A DNA stretch of 64,000 nucleotides, from assembly GCA_037126765.1 (NCBI GenBank), contig JBBCBC010000002.1:15035853-15099852 (forward strand), written 5' to 3'. The notes below the pieces were generated by a model. That model made no database searches. It was not told where the DNA came from and saw nothing but the letters and a program-made list of their open reading frames with translations. The translations under genes and the position numbers were made by a program. This document shows, one piece after another, positions 42,564 through 53,572 of this stretch. The stretch is from Stenogyne calaminthoides (Eukaryota; Streptophyta; Magnoliopsida; Lamiales; Lamiaceae). Each line of letters starts with the position of its first letter. Within the stretch, counting starts at the first letter, position 1.

Positions 42564-45500
42564 ATGGCCCCTACCGTATTCGAAAGATTAGCCGAGACGA
42601 ATAAGCCATGGTACGAATACGTGGTGTCTCTAGAGAGCACGTCAAATGCCAAGCACGAAGAAGAAGCGCTCCACTTAATCAGATTGGCAAAACTGACGAA
42701 CCTCGTCGCAAATCGACCAGAGGTGGAGTACACCCGTGAGGTAATAGAGTTTGTTGCAAATATGGAAATCGATGAGGAAGATTGTATAGAATCTAAGATT
42801 TCTATTTTGCATCTTGAACAATCGATGAAATATGTAGATTTTGTTCGAGAGCTCTATATAGTCCCTAAGCATTTGAACGACGTATTTGAGTTGTGCGATA
42901 GGGGAGATGATCCCCCATTGTATATGTTGGGACGGGAGCAGGAGTATCTTGACAAGGTTGACGAGAAACCTGTTAAGTTTGAGGTAACTCTGCACAAACG
43001 ACATCTACAGCTGAAATACAGAGTATTGATGGATATTGTGGGAAAGTGCATAATGAGTCGATCTGGAAGCTTCGAGCAGATCATCACTCCCAAACTCCGA
43101 CTGATAGCGGCGATTGAGGACTCACCCACCAAGGATTTCAACTGGCTAAAATATCTAATCAAGGTGGTGACTGAGCAAGCCAAGGTCATAAAAAGGGAGG
43201 ATGATGGGGCAATATCTATCAAAGGCAGAATCCTCCACGCCACCAAAATTGCATTCATTCTGGAGATGTGCTGAGAGGAGTAGGATATTTTTGCCAACTC
43301 TACCCCATTCCCTAAGTCCAAAATTATGTTCAAACTGATTGCTGCGAAGAGGACTTTTAAGGGAAAGAAAGAGAAGAAAGTGGAATCACCGGTTGCGGCT
43401 GCTGAAAAGGAAACCCAACAAGCCAGGGGGAAGGTGTTGTTGGAAGCCAAGAAGGAGCAGTGTGAGAAATTGAAGAAGCAGAAAACCCTTGCTCCAAAAC
43501 GCAAAAGGATGGTGGTTCTCACTGATGAAGATGAGGAAAGTGAGGCTGAGGAGATTCAGCCTGAGAGCCAAACTGCTCAGAAATCGTCATTACATGTTTT
43601 GGCTCAGGCTATCTCAAAGGCACGGGATCAAACTGAGGAGCAAGTCTTCTATGAGGTTCTTGAGACTTCACTGAGCTCAGACAAATTTTCTCAGGAAATT
43701 TTTCAAGGACCTCAGACCTCAGAGAAAGTTCAGATTCCCTATGAGGATATGCCGGCTCAGACCGCAGAAGATGCTCAGATTCCTGCTGAGGATATGCCCA
43801 CTCAGTTCTCAGAACAAACTGAAATTCCCACTGAGGAGGCGCCAGCTCAGACCTCAGAACCAAGTCAGATTCAAACTGAGGAGCTGCATGCCCAAACCTC
43901 AGAGTTTGCTGAGCCTCTGGAGCTGACGAATTTTGATGAGCTCCTGAATGAGCTGTTAGTTGATCTTTCAGCAGAGTTTCTAACTGAACCTGAGAGCCCG
44001 ATGCTCAAGAAAGGTGAAGCTGAAGAGACCGAATGGCGAAGCAAGGGGGAACGGTTCATTCTTGACCGCTACCCTGAGCTGAGCTCATTCCCTGACCTCC
44101 AAGACATCTTCTTCAGATTGAGGTCAACGGTCTACATCCTCAACCAGACTCTTCCAGAGATGCTTAATATTGCTTCATTCAGAGGGGAAGACTGGTGGAA
44201 CGAGGAGACAACTTTTCTCACTGAATTCTCAGGGTTCAGAAAAACCAAGCTCCGGATGAAAATCTCAGATTTTGATGAGCTTGTGAAGAGGAAGGTGGCT
44301 GAGAGAACTGCTGAAGTTGGTGCCCCGAGCTCCATTGACAAATCTCAGGATGGGGACCAACAAGGGGATGATGAGAGTCAATCTCAGAAGAAGGACTCAA
44401 CTGATGCTGATCAGGCTGCTGTCGAACATCCTCAGACTGAAGTTAGCCTTCAGGTAACTTTTGGCACAATTAATAATTATGCCAGGTTTACTGAAGTTCC
44501 TACCTTTAAATCTGTAATGTCTGATATGCAGACTGAGGCTCAGGTGGACACCCAAGTTCAGGGTGAATCCCAGACTCAGACTGAGTCTGAAGTCCCAGTT
44601 CAAACTGAAGCTCAGGTTTAGACTGAGACTCAGGGTGAACAGCCAACTCAGGAGGCACAACAGATCAGTAATGCTCCTGAGATTGATCTCACCCCGATGA
44701 TGGAGAAATTGGAGAAGGTTGAGCCAATACTTAACAAAATTGCTCAGATGGAGGAAGTTTTGGCCAACCAATCTCAGAAGTTTGAAGGATTGAGTACTTC
44801 TTCAAAACTGGTGCTGCTTCAGAGCTCTATGACAGAAAAGCTGACCTCCATGGAAGCAAAGCTAGAAGACAAGATGGAGGGGGTCAAGGCTGAGCTTAAT
44901 GCAGAGCTGAAGCAAAAGCATCAGGAGCAGACACAAATTCTTGAAGCAAAGTTGGTTGAGAGGAATGAGATGCTAGTGAAGAACGCTGTTGAGGAAATGA
45001 GCTCATTGCTCATGACCAAGATGACAGAAATGTTCAAGGAAGCTCTCTCAAGCCAATTTGCTCATCTGTCTGAAGAATTCTCTGTGGCGAAGAACCACCT
45101 TAGGCGGCTCGAGGAGGAGCAAGATCAGATGGCAGGGGAGGTGCGGAGTGTCAGTAAAGAGCAATACCATATGGACACAGCACTCTCCAGGCTTCTGCCA
45201 GAGTATGGTTCCAAGAAGGGGGAAAGACCTGGAGCTGATCTCAGGGAATTATTGGAACATACTCTAAAGGGCAAGGTTGTTAAAGATGTTGAAAAGAAGA
45301 TAATTGCCGAAGCCATGAAAGAGATTGAAGCCACTGAGAAGCTTAAGTTCAAAGAGGTGGAGAAGCCAGTCTACACTCAGGTTTCAGAGGAAACCATGCA
45401 GGAAGTTGCTATGGAGGAACTAAGTGGTAGAGGAAGGATTGGGACAAGCCAGACTGGTGCTGAATTGCCCATCAAGAGAAAGGCCATGGTGATAGAAGAG

Positions 45501-46190
45501 CCTGAGGGCAAAAGAGCAAAGGCTTCTAAGCCAGTTCAGAGGAAATTGATACTGGGTACTGAAGATTCTGAGTCTGAGCCCAAGAAGAAAGTCTTCAACA
45601 CTAGAAGCGCTCTGAAAACACTCCTGATTGAACAAGCGAAGAAAGTTGCTGCTTTTGTTTCTGGTGTAACAGTGATCAGAAAGAAGGCTGAAGAAGAGCA
45701 TAAAAGAAGGGGTGGGTTCAAAACGTTCGCAAGCAAAAGGAGAGGGAACACAAAAGCACAGAAATGGCCGCACGTTGACAATTGGATGCCTATCCAGCTC
45801 AACGATGCGTGGGAAGAAATCAAGAGAACCTTCTGGTTCTACTATGATGTGCTCAGAGAATGGAGAGGGGAGAGCTCAGATCCGAATGAGGCTTTCATTG
45901 ACTATCTCCTGACCTTCTATCCAAAATATCTTCAAGGATGGATAAATCTTGCGGATGAAGGAAAGGTGCAGATAACCGCCCCTGGTCCATATGTGTACCC
46001 TCCTCCCAGTCGGAGAATGGTCTGTGTTAACGAGAAAGCCATTTTTTCAGAAATATCTCAGTACGCCACTCAGTTAGGTCTGACAGGAAACAATCCGGAT
46101 ATCATCAAAGAAAGAGATGCACTGAAGAAGAGATATTACGGAATGTTCGACCTAGAAGTCCCTGCTGATGAGGTGGAAGAGCAGAGCTGA
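42564..46190 (+). pseudogene. Sirevirus ORF3 (env-like position), one frame broken by three stops
   Basis: Function unknown. Sireviruses carry such an ORF after pol, and some authors call it env-like. Three open stretches (42564-43274, 43326-44621, 44697-46190) lie in the same reading frame, 1208 codons in all. The gaps are only in-frame TGA at 43272-43274, TAG shortly after, and TAG at 44619-44621. N-terminal part: MAPTVFERL, no known domain. Middle part: acidic with repeats of the type QTSExxQIPxEEMPAQT (43690-43920). C-terminal half: strongly coiled coil (44697-45420), then basic, ending with a conserved-looking INLADEGKVQITAPGPYVYP...YYGMFDLEVP block also present in C'. I see no clear signal peptide or membrane span, so an envelope role is not supported by the sequence. 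TAG stops fit C-to-T loss of CAG. Confidence 0.8.
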
Positions 46191-46671
46191 AGAACCGAAC
46201 TGAAGAGATGAACTGAAGAACAAAATGAAGACAGGAGATGAAGACTTAGAAGATTCTTGTATCATTTATCTTTTTTTTGTCTTTTTGATTTTGTTTTATA
46301 AGATTCATTGTAACTTGTAACAGTCTACCTATCATCAATGAAAACTTATCATTTATGCTCAAAAGATAATATCTCATTATCTTATTTACATGTCTTTTAA
46401 ATTTGATATGCCTGAATGATTGTCTCTGAGATTAATTGATTGAGAAATTAAGTATTTGGTGATGAATCCTTTGAGAAATTCATTACTGAAGAAATTGTTG
46501 TGAGAATCTCTGTATGGAAATTGTTGGGAGATTAATTGATAAGAGACTCATTATTTATGGGGAAATTGTTGAAAATAAAATCAATCTTGTAATAGAATAA
46601 ACTGAAACCTGAGTATAGGTTAAGTATGTGTGTAACAAGATAGGTTTTGGCATCATCAAAAAGGGGGAAAT

Positions 46672-48682
46672 TGTTGGGAGATGAATTTAATAAAGATATG
46701 ATTTTGATTAGATCCCAAAACCCCTGAGTATGACATGTTCAGATTAATCTTGATAGTTGAGTTAGGATTCAGGTTTAGAGTATTGAGGATGTTATCGCAA
46801 AATGTATAGTCACAGAGATATAGATCAAGGTTAGGATCAAGATTCGAGAACTCAAGAAGTTTTCAAGAAACCAAAGTTTCAAAGATGAAACCGAAGTTTC
46901 AAGTTTCAAAGATGAAAGATGAAAAGAAGAAACTTAAGTCTCAAAGGAGAAATCGAGATATCAAGTCTCAAAGATGAAATCGAGATATCAAGACTCAAGA
47001 TGAAATCGAGATATCAAGACTCGAAAGATGAAATCGAGGAATCAAGACTCAAAGATGAAGACTCAAAGATATCACCAAGACATCTCAGAAGACTCGTAAG
47101 ACGTCAAGACTCGTAAGACCTCAAGACTCGTAAGACTAAGACTCAAGACACGTAACATGTAAGATCAAGAACGATGATCAAGAATATCGAATGCACAAAG
47201 AATTCATCAAGATTCAAAGAATGTATTGAATGCTCAAGATAAACTCGAATGTTCTCGAGGCATCGAACATATCTATCGAAGGATGCAATACTAAGAAGAT
47301 CGCGATTCCTTAGAAAAATAGATATTGCCCAAGACATTCAAATGCGCATAAAAGGAACTAAGACAAAGTGTTGTTAAGGTTATATCACTCGTAGATTGTA
47401 ACCAAAAGAGCCGCTGAGTTGTCTACCTTTAACCGGAGACAAAAGTCAAAAAGAGGAAGACAACATTGTACCATACCGACATCGACAAAGTAAACTGGTG
47501 AGGTCAAAAAAGATGTCGGGGTACTAAGTTCGAGTAAGTAAAAAAAGAGAAGACGTAAAGCTACATGAAAGTGATTAGTGAAAACGTGTTAAGAGATGTC
47601 AAAGTGGAAATATAGCTTGTTTTTCTCACGAACCACTATAAGGAAACTTGTGTTCTTTCTCTTGCTTTAGTTTTTTTTCAAAGTGACCTGCATATATGCC
47701 TATAAATATTTTCCTTCTACATTGAAATTGGAATCAAAGCAACTCGAAGATCAAACTTATTATTGAATGAAGTCAATCGAAAATTTCATTTTCCCAAGGT
47801 TTTATATTAAAAGAGTATAAATTAAACTAAGCCAAGCTTGATAAGATATATCCAAAGCTTAGTCGAGATATCCAAACCGAACATTGTTCTTTAGGGTTAA
47901 ATGATATCTCATTCTAGTTGAAACCAACTAAGAAACCCCAAACCCTTTAGAAGGTAGTTTGAGTTGTGATTGTTGGTGAGGGAGTTGTAAAGAGTAAGTA
48001 AACTACATTGAAGTAGTCGAAAAGAGACTTTGAGGAGAAGTTAGTAAGCTACTTGTGGTAGACCAAATCATTGTGTGACAGTTGAGTAAAGTAAACTGAG
48101 AGGAAGAAAAGTTTTAAGGTCGGGTTGAGTAAGTAATTCCCCATACGTGTAAGAGTTGAGTTAAAGACGAGGACCTCAAGGAAGTTTTAATGAATTGCTT
48201 ATTTACATGCAAATAAGTTGTTGGTTTTAATTCGAATATAATATGTTGTGTTCTTTTTTTTCTTTTTGCCTGGAGAAAATCCATATTTTCAGTAGATTTC
48301 AAGGAATCAATTTGAATTTGTTCAATGTATCCAACTAGTATTAGATTAAAGGAAGGTTTATAAAGAAAAGCTAAAAAATATAAACTAAGGCCCGGATCGT
48401 GACATCGAAGACGAGAACGAGAATTAAAGAACTAAACTCTTACGAGGGTTCAAGAAGTTAAAATGATCCAAGCAACGAGGATCTCTCAAGCTTCGGGACT
48501 CGGTTGGGAATGCCTATCTGAAAGCGATTTCAGATCACTGTCTCGATGACAAGACTCGGGATCGCATGGCGGGACCAAATCATCGCAACAAACCCAAGCT
48601 GACCTCAAGAAGAAAAGTTTTAAAAACGAGGGAACACGTGTATTACCCCCATACACGTGTCATGTTGCATCGGGACCGGGCA
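46672..48682 (+). repeat. 3' LTR of element C, patchy copy
   Basis: Its first 800 bp follow the 5' LTR closely. From about 47480 it becomes a patchwork with segments out of place relative to the 5' LTR. A segment GCTTATTTACATGCAAATAA at about 48198 belongs to the leader of the A/B/D copia family. The end reads CGGGACCGGGCA instead of CGGGACCAACA. Confidence 0.8.
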
Positions 48683-49766
48683 AGATTTTAATGGCTTATT
48701 TACATGCAAATAAATTGTTGGTTTTTAATTCGACGAGATTCGCTTTTGGCGAGAAAATCCAGCGAGTAGATTAGGATTTGTTTGATTTGCCGACTAGTCT
48801 AGATCTAGGTTTATTTATTTTTCAGTAAATAAATTGTAACCGGATCGGACGAGACGGAGAATTAAAACGGGCGTCCAAATGGAAGCTTGAGATGAATGCC
48901 AATTTCAGGCACACGGGTCGTGAGCTTAGGCCATTTTTGAGCGAGGGATGTTCGCCCTAACCCAAAATGGAGGACGTTTTAAAGAATTGTTGCTAGATGC
49001 AGATTCGGGTCGTGAGCATTTTTCGGATGTCGCCCTAACCCAAAAACAATGAAAGCAAAAGATGGGGCGATTTCTCAAGATCAAGATTTGGAATTTAAAC
49101 CATGAAAGTTGGATATATATGCCCAATGTGATTTATTTAGTCTTGATGCTCTTTTTAATTCGTGCAATTTTATTTATTTAATGTGTTTGCATGAATTTGG
49201 AATTGTCTAAAAGAAAATCTCACTTTCGAAAATTACTAAGTATGTTTTATTGACAAATTTTATTCCGGATAATAAAATTACGTCAAATTGACCTCCATGA
49301 TTTATTTATTTGTGAATTCTTTTGGGGAATTTTCCCCAACGGAACGGCCAAAAGATGGATTTCACATGAATAAATTCTCAAAAGGATGATTGTGAATTAT
49401 TATTAGTGGCGACGATGACCTTCCCAACGAGGCTCGTACAAAGCGAAGTAATAATTTTGTATTTAATCATGGTTATTTCTTTGGTATAAAATTGATATGC
49501 ATATACTTCTCCGAAGTCCCTGTCAATTTTATATTGGTCAAGTGGGAGCCGACTATTAATTTTGAATTAAAGGTTTGTAACTGTTCTTGTTTGTAACCTG
49601 CTTGAATGTGTTTAAATAAACAGTTTACCCAACATGACCTATTTAAACTGTTTTGAGATGTCGGCTAATGCATGTTTATATTGTTTTGAGATTTTGATAT
49701 GAACTATGTGATCGAATTGAGTGATAATTTTGTGCTTACACAAATTTTTATTTATTTCAGTTCAGC
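48683..49766 (+). other. Copia D leader
   Basis: Non-coding and homologous to the A/B leader. It lacks most of the GC-rich patch of A and B and has a duplicated CCCTAACCCAAAA segment (about 48955 and 49034). Confidence 0.7.
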
Positions 49767-51876
49767 ATGTCACAACCTTTTAATCCACTGTATTCTATAC
49801 TTAAAGACCATCAATTAACTGGTGACAACTACGTTGTTTGGAAACATAAACTTATGATCGTCCTAACTGCACAAGGATCCAAATGGGTGCTTGACACACC
49901 AAAACCCGAAAAACCTGCTGAAGATATTGGTATATGGGACGAGATGGAACATAGTGAATGGGAGTTGACTAATGAATTGGTGAAGGAAACAATCTTGACA
50001 AACATGTCTGATTTGTTGAAACGCCTTCATCAAGGATTTAAATCAGCTGCAGACATTATGCGAAATCTCGAAGAAATGTTTGCACATTCGGCCCATATAG
50101 CTATCCAAAGCATAAGGCTTGATATGGCCAAGATAAAAATGGAAGAAGGATCGACCGCAAGGGAGTACGTTCTTAGGGTTATGGTTCTCTTTGAGGAACT
50201 TGAGATTCTTGGCGAAAAATGTGATTTCAAAACTAAGGTTGATTTCATTCTCCATACTCTGCGAAAGAGCTATGATCACCCCTATCTAGAGTACCTAATG
50301 GAAGATGTATATTTCACTGTGGATGATCTAGTAAATGCTCTTACACTGGTCGAATAGGAAACAGAGCGCAAGAAAAGGCACTTGGTCACAAAAGGGTCTT
50401 CTTTTCCTTCTAGGCCAATTGGTGGTAAGAGCGATGAGAAAGAAAGGCCAAACCAAGTGGGCTCAATGTCCATAAAGAATGAAGGATCAAGCAAGAGAAA
50501 ACATTCAGAGTGTGGAAGTACGGGACGATGGAGGTCAGCCTGTTTCAATCCTAAAGGAAATGGAAAGAAAAGTAATTCTCACGCACTAGTTGTTGAAACT
50601 TGTTTAGCGGCGTATGCTACCCACTCGTGGGTAATGGATACGGGATCCACTGATCATGTTTATTTTACGTTACAGGGGTTCAAACTAACCCGGCAACTTA
50701 GTGGAAGTGAGATCCTCATCACACTGGGCGATGCTACGAGAGTAGTAGCTGAAGCAGTGGGAGACGTGCAACTGTCTTTTGAAGACAAGTTTTTAGTTTT
50801 GAGAGATGTTCTTTATGTTCCAGTTTTTCGCAAAAACCTTATTTCAATTGCTAAACTTATTAATGATGGATATTCTGTTCGTTTTTCTAAGCAAGTTACT
50901 ATTTATCGTAACGATGTGTTTATCTGTCATGGAATTTTGCGGAACAATCTCTATACTATTAACTGTGCACACCACTCACAAAATGCATCTTATAACACAT
51001 CGACTGTTTCATGTAATAAGAGAAAACGTTCAGAAAATGTGAACGAGACACTTCTATGGCATCTAAGATTGGGTCATATTAATCTAAATAGGATCCAAAG
51101 GTTGGTGAAAGATGGTTCGTTGTCGGACCTATAGTTAGAACCACTTCCAACCTGCGAATCATGTTTGGAGGGTAAGATGACCAAGAGGGCATTTGGAGCC
51201 AAGGGGAATAGAGCCACGGAAGTGTTGCAAATCATTCATACTGACGTGTGTGGTCCAATGTCAACCAAAGCTAGAGGTGGCTATGAGTATTTCGTGGCTT
51301 TCACGGATAATTACTCAAGGTTCGGGTACATTTTCCTTATGAAACACAAATCGGAAACCTTTGATAAATTCAAGGAGTTCAAAGCCGAAGTGGAGAATCA
51401 TCAGAAAAAGAGTATTAAGTTTCTACAATCTGATTGTGGAGGCGAATACCTCAGCGATGAGTTTTTGAACTACCTGTTAGACGAGGGCATTGTTTCCCAG
51501 TTGACTGCACCCGGAACCCCTCAACAAAACGGGGTTGCAGAACGAAGAAATAGAACACTCTTAGAAATGGTCAGATCCATGATGAGTTATTCAGATCTAC
51601 CCAAGTCATTTTGGGGTCATGCCTTGGAAACATCGGCTTACGTTCTGAATCTGGTACCATCCAAATCGGTTCCCAAAACGCCTAAAGAGTTGTGGACCGA
51701 GCGCAAGCCCAGTCTGAGACACCTCAGAATTTGGGGGTGTCCTGCATACTTAGACAAAAGGAAGCCGTAAGTTGGATGCACGATCGGAACTAAGGCTGTT
51801 TATAGGATATCCCATGGGAACGAAAGGGTGTATGTTCTATGGTCCCGAAGATCAAAAGGTGGTAATAAGTACGCAC
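49767..51876 (+). pseudogene. Copia D gag-pol, truncated in integrase
   Basis: ATG 49767 (MSQPFNPLYSILKDHQLTGDNYVVWKHKLM, a gag core). One frame runs on through in-frame TAG at 50355-50357 and 51132-51134 and shifts near 51760. Gag here is more complete than in A and B, which have a stop at codon 36. The zinc knuckle is damaged: CSECG would be expected and HSECGSTGRWRSAC is read. The protease WVMDTGSTDHV is intact. The integrase zinc domain (LGHINLNR) and core (HTDVCGPMS, PGTPQQNGVAERRNRTLLEM) are readable. Gag (49767-50357) differs clearly from A/B, but from 50570 onward the protein is almost the same, so D is a diverged subfamily or a recombinant. Confidence 0.85.
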
Positions 51877-53432
51877 TGTTGGGAAATTTATAGTTTTGAT
51901 AAAAGTTCCAGAAACACATGTAATAGGACCAATCGGACTGTTACCGATCGATGTTTATATTATCGTTTATAGAATACCGAGTTGATACATTGATAGAACA
52001 ACCGATGTAATATATAGGTCACATATTGAGGGGAACCTCAATATGTATAAGTCGATCCGAAAATCCAAAGAACAAATGATGACATCCGACAAAGCCGTAA
52101 TGCTAGAGAAGAACAGAAGATCGATCGATCCGATCTAGTCGATATCTCACCAAGTCATAAAGCTCAAACTCGTAATACTTGAAGATCGATGACTTCCGTA
52201 AGATCGGACCGGAAGACCTACATCACGAAGTCGCTAGTTGAAGCTAAGTCAATCGGCACCGAAGACTCCATCAGTAGATCGATCGATTCGATCGATCAAG
52301 TCACTCTCCAGTGAAAATCGTTGTTTCACCTAATCATACGCCTATGATCCGAACAAGAAGAATGTCAACCTTAGTTGGAAGAACAAACACCGAAAAAGTG
52401 CATCTGTTAACCAATAAGAACAAGACACGTATGATCGGAGCCGACAATCAAGGGATTTGATCTTTCGCTCTCTCTAACGGCTATAAAATACAAGTTCACG
52501 CTTTTTCATGCCATGCCGTTCTCAAGACGCCACATCAATCCTCAAAACCTATCTAATATAGCCCAAATTCAAATTGCTCTCCAACGGCTCTTTGATTTCA
52601 AGGTCTATAAATATGGGATCACACAGAGAGTGAAACACGGAAACACTGAACAATCAAGAAGCTCAAGCAATTATCAGATTTCCGCACAAAGAACACGATC
52701 AAGAAGATTATTTTATTAAGTGTTCATCCCATAAGTTCTTAGCATAGAAATCTTTTCATCTAGCTGATAGGCTACCTTAAACACTAGAAAAGATTTCATA
52801 GTTGGAACCAAAACAATCTTATCCAAACCCAAGTTAGGTTAAGTTGTTTAGCAAGATTTCAGACTAGGGTTTCTAGTTCTAATTTCTGGGATCGGTTGAG
52901 TGAGAACTCCTTAAATATCTGTTTGATAATCTTGTGTTGAACTAACACATAAAACTAAGTTCAGTTGGTTAAGTTGTTGCCCCTTGTGATAGGGAAGAGT
53001 GGACGTAGGACTGGTTTGTCCGAACCACTATAAATCTTTTGTGCCTTTACCGCTTTGATTAACTGTCTACACAATTGCACACAACCTTTAAAGAACATAC
53101 ATATTCTAAGTTGAGATCAGCTAGCACCAAGCTTCTGATCTGATCAAGCTTGACACTTCAGCCAACTGGTTAAAACACTAACTTTGGAATCGATTTATAA
53201 AAACCGGTTTTTCACGGGTAAAACTTAAGCTTCCAAGACACATCGCTTAAATCGATATATTATCGAACTAATCGCCTTTCAGCGATTAGTAAGTTGGTTA
53301 TCAACCCAAACCGATTCACTCAAGACTGATCAAAGCTAATCGCCTCACACCGACCAAGACAAAAAGTTTTCGTAAGTCTATTCACCCTCCCTCTAGACTT
53401 ACGCCCTCACTAAACCCGCTTGGGGACCTACA
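51877..53432 (+). repeat. 5' LTR of element E (1556 bp)
   Basis: TGTTGGGAAATTTATAG...GGGGACCTACA, directly followed by AG and the primer-binding site. TATAAATATGGG at 52605-52616 is a good TATA candidate. The 52050-52350 part is unusually dense in GATCGAT/TCGATC words, which I suspect are damaged TCTGAT sites. Confidence 0.8.
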
Positions 53433-53434
53433 AG

Positions 53435-53446
53435 TGGTATCAGAGC
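53435..53446 (+). other. Primer-binding site of element E
   Basis: TGGTATCAGAGC lies two bases after the LTR end and is the full 12-base initiator tRNA-Met complement. Confidence 0.9.
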
Positions 53447-53572
53447 AGTTGGTTCTGGCAGACTAATCGACTTTTGTGTATCATCGATTCTTGAGGAAGA
53501 ATCTTTGTGGTCGATCGAATCGATCTTGAAAAACCTTCTTAAAACTCATTCATTTTCCAAAAACACTCAAAG

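Larger units (their letters stand above)
33918..48682 (+). mobile_element. Sirevirus-like Ty1/copia element C, 14.8 kb, with ORF3
   Basis: Two LTRs of about 2.0 kb (33918-35984 and 46672-48682) flank gag, pol in copia order and a third long ORF between pol and the 3' LTR, which marks the Sirevirus (SIRE1-like) lineage. The primer-binding site TGGTATCAGAG at 35987-35997 pairs with initiator tRNA-Met, and the polypurine tract AAAAAGGGGGAAAT precedes the 3' LTR. No target duplication is expected, because the left LTR also ends copy C'. Coding regions carry many stops and shifts. Confidence 0.9.
48683..51876 (+). mobile_element. Copia copy D, relative of A/B, truncated at both ends
   Basis: It starts abruptly in the leader (TTATTTACATGCAAATAAAT, compare the reverse complement near 31725). 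It has no 5' LTR or primer-binding site, continues with gag-pol, and is cut in the integrase region at 51876 where the LTR of element E begins. It is opposite in orientation to A and B. Confidence 0.85.

Noticed and set aside
42854..43522. Minus-strand 222-codon frame
   Set aside because: Antisense to Sirevirus ORF3, whose own frame is longer, in-frame across gaps and has repeats and coiled coil.
45125..45823. Minus-strand frames opposite the ORF3 coiled coil
   Set aside because: Ser/Phe-rich antisense of a charged coiled-coil segment; typical shadow.
42564..46190. Calling ORF3 a true envelope glycoprotein
   Set aside because: No signal peptide, cysteine pattern or membrane span is visible; only its position matches the env-like label.
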